A stretch of DNA of 64,000 bases from Lentzea sp. NBRC 105346. GTDB taxonomy: Bacteria; Actinomycetota; Actinomycetes; Mycobacteriales; Pseudonocardiaceae. Of this stretch, positions 35,901 to 44,087 are shown piece after piece. The stretch lies in contig NZ_BSTQ01000001.1 in assembly GCF_030269605.1 (NCBI RefSeq), forward strand, positions 1,133,154 through 1,197,153, read 5' to 3'. The notes beneath the pieces were generated by a model, which worked only from the letters and a program-made list of their open reading frames with translations, did no database searches and was not told where the DNA came from. Within the stretch, counting starts at the first letter, position 1. The number at the start of each line of letters is the position of its first letter. A program made the position numbers and the translations under genes.

Positions 35901-36369
35901 CGATCAGCATCCGCCGGTCCGCGAGCAGTGTGCGGAACCGAGCCGACCGCTCCGCCAGGGTCGGCGGCACGGGTTCGGACGACAGGCTGCGCAGCAGGCC
36001 GCCGAGCGCTTCCTCCGCCGGAATGGGCTGGTTGGGGTCGTAGCCCTGCAGGTCGACGTACAGGTCACCGTCGGGGAAGCGGTCGCGAACCCGGTGTGCC
36101 CAGCGGATCGCCAGGGCGGTCTTGCCGACCCCCGCGGTCCCCGAGACCGCGGAGATCACCACCGTCCCGCCCTGGCCGAGCAGGGCGTCGAGCCGGTCGA
36201 GCTCGGCCTCCCGGCCGGAGAAGTCCACGACGTCCAGCGGAAGCTCGCGCGGCGTGCGGACGCGCGACTGCGAGACGGTGATGTTGACGTTGTCGATGTG
36301 GCCCGACTGAATCACCGGGCCGGCGACATCACCGGTCTCGTTGCTGACGTCGTCGGGCACGGCGACCAC
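32983..36369 (-). CDS. NB-ARC ATPase with TPR-like middle and C-terminal CHAT domain (Cys replaced)
   Basis: STAND signalling protein of 1128 aa. Residues 8-30 (SNETGDVAGPVIQSGHIDNVNI) resemble the short N-x-x-G ... GPVIQxGxI motifs at the N-terminus of actinobacterial NB-ARC proteins, some described as amyloid signalling motifs. The NB-ARC domain runs from ~50 to 330 (Walker A GTAGVGKTAL; Walker B RRMLIVLDNA), then helical TPR-like repeats (~430-750). The last ~280 residues form a CHAT-type caspase-like fold. The His motif is present (LVHVSAHGQS), but the strand that normally ends in the nucleophile Cys (LSACxT) reads VVLAAGGIT. The protease site is therefore probably dead or altered. It is third in a leftward run FabG, regulator, CHAT. 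Confidence 0.85.
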   Translation of the reverse strand: MVAVPDDVSNETGDVAGPVIQSGHIDNVNITVSQSRVRTPRELPLDVVDFSGREAELDRLDALLGQGGTVVISAVSGTAGVGKTALAIRWAHRVRDRFPDGDLYVDLQGYDPNQPIPAEEALGGLLRSLSSEPVPPTLAERSARFRTLLADRRMLIVLDNARSVDQVRPLLPGAGSNFVLITSRDNLVGLVVRHGAKRVDLDLLPPDEAFELFRSLVVRRALDEPDAVRSLCEWSARLPLAIRITAEIANSRPGCSLTDLAIELADVQNRLDLLDLGGDDRTAVRVVFSWSYRQLSPDTARVFRFLSVVPGRDFDEYVVAAAAGVDLAGARKAVAELRRAHLLEDAGNGRVRWHDLLRSYATDLFGEEDPAEYDEALGRLVHYYVHTACRAVDTVAPGRRGDWPAEIIIPACAPPFGDDESASRWLRAETSSLSALVGVVVGADVVPLPVLSVAERLLGIVAQQSGDLPAAVAHFDRAAERNADDPDHVASILLDQADTLVAAGLITEAAEYLDDVLRSLRHSSASEQMIAHAELARARCGVLQSDAGTVRRLYISARQRFIEAGDKRWSAIAWLTQVRGEAPVAMAVGAGIDRYADIAREIAVDLLELAMPNEADHALLWAARLNTAGGAIDVAMELFGQARLPRPGTPLELKVFRRLVRAELWAARGALSAALAEAETGLAELSDARDRSGGVDVDRGAALYGGELGRLIVRVVFEVGQGAEHVLRWLERTRAQLYRNPPPRYDDPAHPGVLNDLTRLTHMVLLQRVRGAVDPALEAERDAVLRHVQQLGPRISTSKPAAVASPGAIAKALRGRALIEYGISGGNLFAVVVAGERSTLVPIGPAQPVFESIRQLHLDLTAGGGELEAPSVLEAIGVSAARRMTGLERQLIEPVGHLIGDYGLVIVPVGALFAMPWNAFAALRGRSVTMAPSATAWVAAAKRRRSRSRRVLLVGGPDLWWADREVREAAAIHRSATVLTGAAATVDAVLNAMDGCDLVHVSAHGQSARDNAMYSSLVLTDAPLYAHDLGRLRRPPRQVVLAAGGITPNARTQDDDVLGFAGVLLSHGVSSVIASVGSLSDEAAYHTMPAYHRGLADGLTATEALARAMPEDPLRRQLICLGADYSLR

Positions 36370-36379
36370 CGTAGCCCGA

Positions 36380-36997
36380 TCACCCCGTCCGGCTCACCAA
36401 ACCCATCCGTTGGGCGTACAAGGCCGCATGCATGCGGTTCGGCTGACGCAGCTTCGCGAGGATGTGCGACACGTGGGACTTCACGGTGGCGCGGGTGAGG
36501 TAGAGCTCGCGGGCGATGTCGTCGTTGCTGCGCCCGCGCGCCACGCACGCCAGCACCTGCAGCTCGCGCGAGCTGAGCCGCCCGAGCGAGAGCTGGTCGG
36601 CGGGCGGGACGAGCTCGAAGCGGTCGACCAGATGGGCGGTCATCTCCGAGCAGATGAACGCGTGGCCGCGGGCGACCGCCCGGACCGCGCCGACGAGTTC
36701 CTCGTGCGACACCCGTTTCAGCAGGAACCCCCGCGCACCGCCCAGCAAAGCGCGGTGCAGCAACGCGTCCTGGTCGCTGGACGCCACCACGATCACGCCC
36801 GCCCGGCCGTGCAACGGTTCCAGCACCGAGAGGTCCGCGGTCAGCACGACCGAGGGTTCGCAACGCGGGAAGAGATCGACGGCCTCGGCGCCGGTCCGCG
36901 CCTCGGCCACCACGGTCACGTCCGGGGTTTCCTCCAAGGCGTTGCGAAAGCCCCGGCGCACCAGGTCCTCGTCGTCGACCAGCAACACCGACACCAT
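36380..36997 (-). CDS. LuxR (NarL)-type response regulator
   Basis: Regulator of 205 aa. A receiver domain (VSVLLVDDEDLVRRGFRNAL, then TADLSVLEP, with Lys in GFLLKRVS) precedes a LuxR helix-turn-helix (LSSRELQVLACVARGRSNDDIARELYLTRATVKSHVSHILAKL). The phospho-acceptor segment TADLSVLEP departs from the usual xxDxxMP form, so classical phosphorylation is uncertain, and no histidine kinase gene is nearby. Its ATG overlaps the FabG stop codon (TGATG), implying translational coupling. The NB-ARC/CHAT gene follows 10 bp downstream. Confidence 0.87.
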   Translation of the reverse strand: MVSVLLVDDEDLVRRGFRNALEETPDVTVVAEARTGAEAVDLFPRCEPSVVLTADLSVLEPLHGRAGVIVVASSDQDALLHRALLGGARGFLLKRVSHEELVGAVRAVARGHAFICSEMTAHLVDRFELVPPADQLSLGRLSSRELQVLACVARGRSNDDIARELYLTRATVKSHVSHILAKLRQPNRMHAALYAQRMGLVSRTG

Positions 36998-37689
36998 CAG
37001 TGCCCCATCCCGAGACCGCCGTCGACCGGGATCACCGCGCCCGTCACGTAGTCGGCACCGGCCAGCCACACCACCGCAGACGCGACCTCTTCCGGCTGCG
37101 CGAAGCGGCGCAGCGGGATGGCCTCGCGGTACTGCTTGCCGTACTGCTCGGGCAGCACGGCGGTCATGTCCGTCTCGACGTAACCGGGCGCCACGACGTT
37201 GGCCGTCACACCGCGGCTGCCCAGTTCGCGCGCGAGCGACCGGGCCAGTCCGACCAGACCCGCCTTGCTGGCCGCGTAGTTCGCCAGCCCGGCGCTGCCG
37301 TACCACCCGACCACCGAGGAGATGAAGATCATCCGGCCGTGACGCCGCCGCACCATGCCGGTGGCGGCCCGGCGGGCGCATCTCCACGCACCCGTCAGGT
37401 TGGTGTCCACAACGGACTGGAACTGGTCCTCGCTCATCCGCGTGATCACCGTGCTGTCGGTGATGCCCGCGTTCGCGACGAGCACGTCGATCGGACCCAG
37501 CTCGGCCTCGACGACGTCGAACGCGGCGTTCACCTCGACCGTCGACGTCACGTCGCACTTCACGCCGAACGCGCCGTCGGGCAGCTCGCCCCCGCGGTGG
37601 GTGACCGCCACCTTTGCCCCGTCGGCGAGAAAGGCTGTGGCGATGGCGCGGCCGATTCCGCGATTTCCTCCGGTCACCAGCACTGTCAT
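36997..37689 (-). CDS. FabG-like 3-oxoacyl-ACP reductase (SDR)
   Basis: SDR of 230 aa. TGGNRGIGRA is at residues 6-15, NAG in VANAGITDS, the Ser in FISSVVG, and Tyr138-x3-Lys142 in NYAASK. C-terminal GYVETDMTAVLP and DYVTGAVIPVDGGLGMGH are typical of FabG, which reduces 3-oxoacyl-ACP. Together with the ketosynthase and FAALs it could form a small acyl-chain building set. The stop overlaps the response regulator start by one base. It is divergent from the AraC gene. Confidence 0.9.
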   Translation of the reverse strand: MTVLVTGGNRGIGRAIATAFLADGAKVAVTHRGGELPDGAFGVKCDVTSTVEVNAAFDVVEAELGPIDVLVANAGITDSTVITRMSEDQFQSVVDTNLTGAWRCARRAATGMVRRRHGRMIFISSVVGWYGSAGLANYAASKAGLVGLARSLARELGSRGVTANVVAPGYVETDMTAVLPEQYGKQYREAIPLRRFAQPEEVASAVVWLAGADYVTGAVIPVDGGLGMGH

Positions 37690-37702
37690 CGGGTGCTCCT
37701 TT

Positions 37703-37714
37703 CGACTGATACCG
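37703..37714. promoter_or_regulatory. 12-bp element shared with the FAAL2/KAS intergenic region (copy 2)
   Basis: CGACTGATACCG, 14 bp before the FabG start and 86 bp before the AraC-type regulator start. It overlaps an imperfect inverted repeat TGATACC-GCG-GGCATCA (37707-37723). It is identical to the sequence at 31662-31673. Confidence 0.5.
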
Positions 37715-37799
37715 CGGGCATCACCGCACGGCTGCCCTATCGTTGGGATCAACGCGGGCACCGGCGCCCTTTCCGAATTCGAGGTTAGGGAGAGCAGCG

Positions 37800-38777
37800 G
37801 TGTGCGCCTCGTGCCGCAACGGCCGTCCGGTTGACGTTTCCGGCCAACACCCGCGCGGGCTCGCCGGCGTGCGCGCCATGCTCGAGGTCGGCGCGGAACA
37901 CGGTGTCCCGAGAGAAACCCTGTTGCGTGACACGGGAATCGCGCCCGGCACCGACGAGGTGTGCGGCGAACAGGAACTTCGAGTGGCGGCGAATCTCGTC
38001 GCGGCGATCGGCCCGGCGCCCGGCCTGGGGCTCGCCGTCGGGCAGCGGGTGGGGCTGCGCGCGTACGGCGTGTGGGGGTTCGCGCTGCTGACCAGCGCCA
38101 CCCTCGGGCACGCGAGCGACTTCGGACTTCGTTACCTGCCACTGACTTATGCGATGACCGGGCTGCGACTGCAGGTGACGACGCACGAGGTCCGGCTGAT
38201 CATCGAGGACGCCCCGCCGTTCATCGTCGAACGCGAAATCGCGACGGTCACCGGGATCGTGCGCGCGATCCTCGGCTCGCAGCCGCGCACCATGCACGTC
38301 GAACTGCGACTGCCGCACGCGGACTACGAGTCCGTACTCCAAACACCGGTCAGCTTCGGCAAACCGCACAACGCGCTCGTCGCGGACGTCGCCGTGCTCG
38401 ACCAGCCGCTGCCCCAGGCGGATCCGGTCACCACGGCCGCGTGCGAACAGGCGTGCCGAACCCTTGTGCAGCAACGCTCCCCAGGCAGCACGGCCCGAAT
38501 CGTGCGGCGCATCGTCGCCGAAGGCGTCACGGACGCGGACGCGATCGCCGCCCGCATGCACCTCTCGGCCCGCACGCTGCGCCGCCAGCTGGCCGCCGAG
38601 CACACGTCCGTGCGGCGGCTCGTCGAGGAGACGCGGCGCGCGTCGGCGTTCGCGTTGCTCGCGAACGGACATACGGTCGAACACGTCGGCGCGCGCCTCG
38701 GCTACACGGACGCCGCGACCTTCATCCGCGCATTCCGTCGCTGGACGGGAACCACTCCGGGCACCTATCGAAGATGA
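37800..38777 (+). CDS. AraC family regulator (OruR/ArgR-like, with Arabinose_bd N-domain)
   Basis: Regulator of 325 aa. The N-terminal ~190 residues match the AraC-type 'arabinose-binding' domain of OruR-like proteins (LGLAVGQRVGLRAYGVWGFALLTSATLGHA ... YLPLTYAMTGLRL). The C-terminal helix-turn-helix pair is DADAIAARMHLSARTLRRQLAAEHTS and VEHVGARLGYTDAATFIRAFRRWTGTTPGTYR. It is divergent from FabG across the shared 12-bp element and may control the FAAL/KAS/FabG locus. GTG 37800 (gggagag upstream) is preferred to a TTG at 37743. Confidence 0.85.
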   Translation: MCASCRNGRPVDVSGQHPRGLAGVRAMLEVGAEHGVPRETLLRDTGIAPGTDEVCGEQELRVAANLVAAIGPAPGLGLAVGQRVGLRAYGVWGFALLTSATLGHASDFGLRYLPLTYAMTGLRLQVTTHEVRLIIEDAPPFIVEREIATVTGIVRAILGSQPRTMHVELRLPHADYESVLQTPVSFGKPHNALVADVAVLDQPLPQADPVTTAACEQACRTLVQQRSPGSTARIVRRIVAEGVTDADAIAARMHLSARTLRRQLAAEHTSVRRLVEETRRASAFALLANGHTVEHVGARLGYTDAATFIRAFRRWTGTTPGTYRR

Positions 38778-38933
38778 CCAATATTTGTCACAAATACACC
38801 GAAACCATTCCAGTCCACAACGAAGAACCAGCGGCATTCGGGTGAAGCTGGTCAAGAATCGATCACACACGGCAACGCGCGCGCGAAATCCGGTAACTCT
38901 GGAGTACGAGTCCACTCGAACCAGGGGGGTGCC

Positions 38934-40559
38934 GTGGACGAGCTTGGGCGCATCCTGACCGCTGACGCGCCGTTCGGTCCCAGAGCGACCGAGGACCTCA
39001 TCCACTTCGGCACGGCCGGAGCGGATCTCCTCTTCGACCGCAGCAACCTGATCTACGCGCAGACGGAGAGCGACTCGCTGCCGACGTACATCATCGGCCG
39101 CAAGGGCGCGGGCAAGACGGCGTTCCTGGTCGGGTCGCGGATACACGGCAAGCTGCCGCGGGTCATGCTCACCACCTCGCACGTCTACGCGGAGATGCTG
39201 CGGGTGCTGCACGTCTACAACCGCGAGCGCGGCGCGTTGTTCGTCGACCAGCGTGCGGACATCTGGATGGCGCTGTTCGAGCACGTCGCCGTGTTCCACG
39301 CCGCGCACACCGCCGACGAGACCGATCCGCAGGGCCCGATCCAGGTGCTCTCGGACTACGTCGGCGACGCGGTCGGCGACCCCGACGGCGCCACGATCGT
39401 CGCGGAACGGTTCCTGCAGCAGCTGCAACGCCGGGTCGTCGAGGAACCCGGCGCCGGGTTCCGTGACGTGATCACCGGGTTGTCGCACGGCCGGGTCCGG
39501 TTCGCCGAGGCCCGCAGGGCCGCCGCCGAGGTCCTGGAACGCCGGGCGCGGCCGCCGATCATCGTGATGGACAACCTCGAGGACCTGCACGTCCGGCTGC
39601 CCGAGCTCAAGGAGGTCATGGCCGGCCTGTTCCGCGCGGTCGGCCACGTCGTGTCGCGCAACGTCGACCACCGGCCGTACGGGCTGCAGATCTGTCTGCC
39701 GTCGGAGCTGTTCGACCAGTTCCACGAGATCTCGGCGTCACCGGAGAAGGACCTGCAGGGCCGGTACGTCAAGATCTACTGGACGGCCCGCGAGCTGCTG
39801 CGGCTCACCGGCACGCGGCTGCAGCTGTTCCTGCGCACGCATCATCCGTCGAAGCTCGAAATGTTGGAACGCAAGGCCTCGCTCTACGACGAGCCGATTC
39901 CCGAGATCGCGCTGCTGCGCGCCGCGCTGCCCGACCGGATCCACAGTGGACTCGACATCGAGGAGGATCCGCTCGCGTACCTGTTGCGGCACACGCAGTT
40001 GCTGCCGCGGCACCTGATCCAGATCCTGAACAGCGTGTTCAGCAGGCGGGACCGCGGATCGGTGCCGTGGGAGGTGACCCCGGCCGCGGTGCTGTCCGGG
40101 GTGCGGCACGCCGAACACGAGCTGGCGGTCAGCATCCTCAACGCCTACCAGCTGTCCTACCCGCTGGCGACGCCGGCGTTGCGGCGGCTGACCGGGCGGC
40201 TGGACATCTCGTTCCCGGCGTCGCGGCTGCACAAGATCTACAACCAGCAGGGCCTCAAGAAGCTGACCGACCTGGACTTCGACGACTTCCTCGCGATGCT
40301 CTTCACGCTCGGCGTCGTCGGCGTCCGGTTCGACCAGACCGGCCGCTACAACAAGGCGCATTTCCAGTACACGTTCGACTACGAGCTCGTGGCGCAGGAG
40401 GACGTCGACCACCTGTGCCTGCACCCGTTGTTCACGCGGTACCTCCTGGAACGGACACTGCCCAGGTTGCGGGAGCTGCGCGTGCACGCGACGTATCCCT
40501 ACGGCTGCGATCCCAAGGGCGACGACTACCGGCAGTCGTTCGGTTATCTGGGGGCCTGA
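38934..40559 (+). CDS. P-loop ATPase (Sll1717-like), coupled to patatin
   Basis: Cytosolic protein of 541 aa with Walker A GRKGAGKT at residues 55-62 and a probable Walker B IIVMDNLEDL near 208-217. The N-terminal layout (FGTAGADLLFDRSNLIYAQ ... YIIGRKGAGKTAFL) fits the 'P-loop ATPase, Sll1717 family', a poorly characterised STAND/AAA-like group. The C-terminal half is helical with winged-helix-like segments. GTG 38934 is preceded by a G-rich ribosome site. Its stop codon overlaps the ATG of the patatin gene (TGATG), so the products are made together and probably act together. A sensor/switch role for the ATPase is inference. Confidence 0.72.
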   Translation: MDELGRILTADAPFGPRATEDLIHFGTAGADLLFDRSNLIYAQTESDSLPTYIIGRKGAGKTAFLVGSRIHGKLPRVMLTTSHVYAEMLRVLHVYNRERGALFVDQRADIWMALFEHVAVFHAAHTADETDPQGPIQVLSDYVGDAVGDPDGATIVAERFLQQLQRRVVEEPGAGFRDVITGLSHGRVRFAEARRAAAEVLERRARPPIIVMDNLEDLHVRLPELKEVMAGLFRAVGHVVSRNVDHRPYGLQICLPSELFDQFHEISASPEKDLQGRYVKIYWTARELLRLTGTRLQLFLRTHHPSKLEMLERKASLYDEPIPEIALLRAALPDRIHSGLDIEEDPLAYLLRHTQLLPRHLIQILNSVFSRRDRGSVPWEVTPAAVLSGVRHAEHELAVSILNAYQLSYPLATPALRRLTGRLDISFPASRLHKIYNQQGLKKLTDLDFDDFLAMLFTLGVVGVRFDQTGRYNKAHFQYTFDYELVAQEDVDHLCLHPLFTRYLLERTLPRLRELRVHATYPYGCDPKGDDYRQSFGYLGA

Positions 40560-42718
40560 TGCCACTCGCACCGCGCACCAACAAGACGTTGCCGAGTGTC
40601 GGCGACGAATACCGTTGCGCACCACCGGATCAGCACCGCATCGGCATCGCGCTGAGCGGTGGCGGCATCCGGTCCGCCGCCTTCAACCTCGGCGCCGTGC
40701 AGGCGTTGCAGGAGCAGGGCGTGCTGGCCAATGCCGAATACCTCGCCGCGGTGTCCGGCGGCAACTACGTCGCGAGCGCGCTGGCGATCTCGTCGGCGCA
40801 TGCGACCGAGGAGACCACGAACGGGAAACCGTTGTGGGGCCGTGGTTCTCCCGAGGAACGGTACCTGCGCCAGCACACCGACTACCTCGCGCCGGGCGTG
40901 GTCGGCAAGCTGTGGATGGCCGCCAGCGTGATCACCGGGTTCCTGCTGAACTACCTGCCGTTCGTGCTGTGCGCGGTGATCGCGGGCCGGCTCGGCGGGT
41001 GGCTGCTGCACGCGCTCGGCCTGAAGCTGGAAACCCTGCGGCTCAACGGTCTGCACTGGCCCGAGCACGGCCTGATCACCGGGCTGCTGATCGCCGGCGG
41101 GCTGTGCCTGGTGCTGCCGCTGGTCCTAGTCGCGTACCGCAGGCTGCTGCGCGAGTCGACACCGGGCAACTACGGCGACTCGCTCGCCGAGCCGATCGCC
41201 GCGTGGCTGCTGGTGATCTTCGTGGGCATCGTGGTGCTGCTGGCACTGCCACCGCTCGCCGAGCTGTACGCCACGTTCTCGAAGGCCGCGCTGTCGCGGA
41301 TCTTCGAGGAACAGACCTTCGATACCGCGCCCGGCCGCATCACGATCGCCGTGCTGTGGCTCATCGCCTCACTGCTGCTGGCCGCCGTGACCGTCGCGCT
41401 GAGCCGCCGGTTCAAGGCCCGCCGGGTGATGCTGATGACGTCGTCGCTGGCGGCGTGCGGACTGCTGCTCGTGCCGCTCCTCTCGGCCCTGGATCACGCC
41501 GCGCACAAGGGATTCCAGGGTTTCGGCGATGCCGTGGGCATCGGTGTGATGGTGTTGCTGGTGCTGATCATGGCGCTGTGGGTGCACAACCGCCGGTACT
41601 CGATGCACCTGTTCTACCGCGAGCGGCTCAACAGCGCGTTCGCGTTGAAGCGCGTGAAGGAGGGCGATCGGGTCAAGGCCGAGCCGATCGCGTTCACCGA
41701 GAAGCTGTTCTTCTCCGACATGGAACCGCGCACGCGGCTGCCGAAGCTCGTGGTGTGCTGCGCGGTGAACGTGACCACCGACGACGTCCCGGTCGGACGC
41801 TGGGCCGAGTCGTTCACGTTCGAGCGCGACCGCAGCGGCGGCCCGTTGTTCGACTATCAGGAGACACAACGGTTCGAGGGCCGCGCGGGGTTGCCCGGCA
41901 CGCAGCTGACCCTGCCGTCGATCATGGCCGTGTCGGGTGCCGCGGTGTCGCCGCTGATGGGCAAGTTCACCTATCCCCCGCTGCGGTTCCTGATGGCGCT
42001 GACCAACGTCCGGCTCGGTGTGTGGATCAAGAACCCGAGCCACCCGCACTGGGCACGGCCACGCCGTCGCTCAAGGCTGCTGCAGGCCATCCGGGACGGC
42101 TGGTTCGAACCGGGCGCGCTGTACGTGCTGCGGGAAGCCTTGGGCGGCGCCAGGTCCACGCACCGCTACATCTACCTGACCGACGGCGGGCACTGGGAGA
42201 ACCTCGGCCTGGTGGAGCTGCTGCGCCGGCGGTGCACCTACGTCCTGTGCTTCGACGCGAGCTGCGACATCAAGGGCGACGGCATGGACATCGGCCGGGC
42301 CGTCGCGCTGGCGCGCAGCGAGCTGGACGCCGACATCGTGCTGGACCCGCGTCCGGTCCGGCCCTCGGCGGAAGGCTTCAGCGAGAAGATGGCCGTCGCG
42401 GGAACCGTGCGGTATCCCGACGCGCAGACCGCGAAGCTCGTGTACGCCAAGGCGGTCCTGACCGAGCAGGCGCCGTGGGACCTGCACGCGTTCAAGGCGC
42501 GCGACGGCCGGTTCCCCAACCACTCCACCAGCCAGCAGATGTTCACCGACGAGGAGTTCGAGGCCTATCGGTCGCTCGGGTACTCGGCCGGGCTGAAGGC
42601 CGTCGAGTGCGCGAACCTGCCCGCCTACCTGACGAGGCCGGAGCCGAGCCCGAACGGGTCACCACGTGCCGCGACGCACGACGAACCGGCGGATCTTGCC
42701 GGTGGGAGTGCGGGGTAG
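40559..42718 (+). CDS. Membrane patatin-like phospholipase
   Basis: Protein of 719 aa. A split patatin domain starts with the oxyanion loop SGGGIRSAAFNLGA (residues ~32-45) and nucleophile elbow AAVSGGNY, with Ser in VSGGN rather than GxSAG. Several hydrophobic helices follow between about residues 120 and 345. The catalytic Asp block YLTDGGHWENLGLVELLRRR lies near 540-560. The patatin fold thus appears interrupted by a membrane insert, placing a lipid acyl hydrolase at the membrane. It is coupled to the upstream ATPase gene by a TGATG junction. A toxic-effector or envelope-lipid role is inference. The last 60 bp overlap the convergent CoA-ligase gene. Confidence 0.82.
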   Translation: MPLAPRTNKTLPSVGDEYRCAPPDQHRIGIALSGGGIRSAAFNLGAVQALQEQGVLANAEYLAAVSGGNYVASALAISSAHATEETTNGKPLWGRGSPEERYLRQHTDYLAPGVVGKLWMAASVITGFLLNYLPFVLCAVIAGRLGGWLLHALGLKLETLRLNGLHWPEHGLITGLLIAGGLCLVLPLVLVAYRRLLRESTPGNYGDSLAEPIAAWLLVIFVGIVVLLALPPLAELYATFSKAALSRIFEEQTFDTAPGRITIAVLWLIASLLLAAVTVALSRRFKARRVMLMTSSLAACGLLLVPLLSALDHAAHKGFQGFGDAVGIGVMVLLVLIMALWVHNRRYSMHLFYRERLNSAFALKRVKEGDRVKAEPIAFTEKLFFSDMEPRTRLPKLVVCCAVNVTTDDVPVGRWAESFTFERDRSGGPLFDYQETQRFEGRAGLPGTQLTLPSIMAVSGAAVSPLMGKFTYPPLRFLMALTNVRLGVWIKNPSHPHWARPRRRSRLLQAIRDGWFEPGALYVLREALGGARSTHRYIYLTDGGHWENLGLVELLRRRCTYVLCFDASCDIKGDGMDIGRAVALARSELDADIVLDPRPVRPSAEGFSEKMAVAGTVRYPDAQTAKLVYAKAVLTEQAPWDLHAFKARDGRFPNHSTSQQMFTDEEFEAYRSLGYSAGLKAVECANLPAYLTRPEPSPNGSPRAATHDEPADLAGGSAG

Positions 42719-43972
42719 CGCGTCGACCATCCGGATCACCTTGGGCACCTTGAACGCCGCCAGCCGCTCCCGTGCCAGCGCCACCAGTTCCTGGTCGAAC
42801 GCGGCCACCCCGTCGTGCGGCACCACGAACGCGTGCAGGCGGGTGGCGCCCAGCTCGTCGGGGATCGCGGCGACCGCCACCTCGGCGACCCCTGGGTGTT
42901 CGGTCAGCACGCGCTCGACTTCCAGCGGGGACAACGTGATCCCGCCGACGATCTCCATGTCGTCGTCGCGCCCCAGGTACCGGTAGGTGCCATCGGGTTC
43001 GGCCACCGCCCGGTCGCCGGTGGCGAACCAGCCGGAGAACGCCGGGCCGTTCAGGTAGCGCCGCAGCACCGTGGACCCGCGTACCCACAGCCGCCCGTCC
43101 CGCACGTCCAGCTCGTAACCGGGCACGGGCCGGCCGAGGGTTCCGGGCACCTGCTCGTGCACGCTGTTCATGCAGTAGAAGCCGCCGACCTCGGTGGACC
43201 CGATGCCGTCGATGATCGGTGCGCCGAGCAACGCCGACGCGCGCTCGTGCACGGACGGCAGCAGCGCCTCGCCCGCCGACACGCACGCCCGCACCGGGAA
43301 CGGCGTGGTCATGCGGGCCAGGGCGGAGGGCACCGAGTACAGGATCGTCGGGCGGAAGCCGTCGAGGTTGGTTGGGCGTCGCGGCGTCAGGATCGCCGAC
43401 GAACCCGAGTACAGCGGGTAGACCAGCGAGTTGCCGAAGCCGTAGGCGAAGTGCATGCGTGACACGGACAGGGCGATGTCGTCAGCGGTGATACCCAGCA
43501 GCGGGCCGGCCGACCGGTAGTAGGTCGCGAGATCGCCGTGACAGTGCACCGCGCCCTTGGGCTGCCCGGTCGTGCCAGAGGTGTACTGCACGTACAACGG
43601 GGTCTCCGGCGTTACGTCCACGGCCTGAGCCGGTGGGCCGTCCGCTTCGAGTAGGGCGGTGACGTTCGCCGTGGTGATCGTCATCCGCGGCGCGCAGTCG
43701 GACACCAGATACGCGTGGTCGGCCGCGGGGAGATCCGGGTTCACCATCACCGCGACCGCGCCGAGCCGGGCGATCGCCAGGAACGCCACGACGAAGCCGA
43801 TCCCGTCCGGCAACGCCATCAGCACGTGGTCGCCGGGCCGCACGCGACGGGCCAGCACCGACGCCGCCCGCGCGGAGACCTCGTGCACCTCGGGATGTGT
43901 CCACACCCGGTCGCCGCAGAAGAACGCCGGACCCCGGTGGTCCAACGAGGACAGTTCCACCGCGACGTTCAC
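42659..43972 (-). CDS. Benzoate-CoA ligase-like AMP-forming enzyme
   Basis: Adenylate-forming ligase of about 437 aa. The P-loop is YVQYTSGTTGQPKGAVHCHGD. Then come IDGIGSTEVGGFYCMNS (the GSTE block of aryl-CoA ligases), WFATGDRAV, YLGRDDDMEIVGGITLSPLEVE and the catalytic Lys in RTPTGKIRRF. Its shortness (usual ~500 aa) and sequence feel place it near benzoate/4-hydroxybenzoate-CoA ligases. It probably activates an aromatic acid for the cluster, perhaps for amide formation. GTG 43972 has GGAGG with a 6-nt gap; ATGs at 43975 and 43990 are alternatives. It is divergent from the LAL regulator. Confidence 0.82.
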   Translation of the reverse strand: MNVAVELSSLDHRGPAFFCGDRVWTHPEVHEVSARAASVLARRVRPGDHVLMALPDGIGFVVAFLAIARLGAVAVMVNPDLPAADHAYLVSDCAPRMTITTANVTALLEADGPPAQAVDVTPETPLYVQYTSGTTGQPKGAVHCHGDLATYYRSAGPLLGITADDIALSVSRMHFAYGFGNSLVYPLYSGSSAILTPRRPTNLDGFRPTILYSVPSALARMTTPFPVRACVSAGEALLPSVHERASALLGAPIIDGIGSTEVGGFYCMNSVHEQVPGTLGRPVPGYELDVRDGRLWVRGSTVLRRYLNGPAFSGWFATGDRAVAEPDGTYRYLGRDDDMEIVGGITLSPLEVERVLTEHPGVAEVAVAAIPDELGATRLHAFVVPHDGVAAFDQELVALARERLAAFKVPKVIRMVDALPRTPTGKIRRFVVRRGTW

Positions 43973-44055
43973 CATCAGCCTCCGGCGCATTCATGATTCA
44001 CGAAACCGACAGAACCTCGACATTCCCACCGTGGCCCGGCCGATCGGCGTGCACC

Positions 44056-44072
44056 AGTAGCCATTCGGCCCG
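44056..44072. promoter_or_regulatory. Candidate cluster operator, copy D
   Basis: AGTAGCCATTCGGCCCG in the ligase/LAL divergent region. It matches 13 of 15 positions of the element AGTGCCCATTCGGCC derived from copies A-C at 49441, 53829 and 62420. Confidence 0.45.
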
Positions 44073-44087
44073 CACAATGTGGAACGC

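Noticed and set aside
36380..36997. Orphan two-component system with a missing kinase
   Set aside because: The receiver phospho-site segment is atypical and no kinase is nearby, so I do not claim a functioning two-component pair.
38783..38795. ATTTGT-C-ACAAAT palindrome after the AraC gene
   Set aside because: Short arms and a 1-nt centre; neither a convincing terminator nor a repeated operator, so not listed as a feature.
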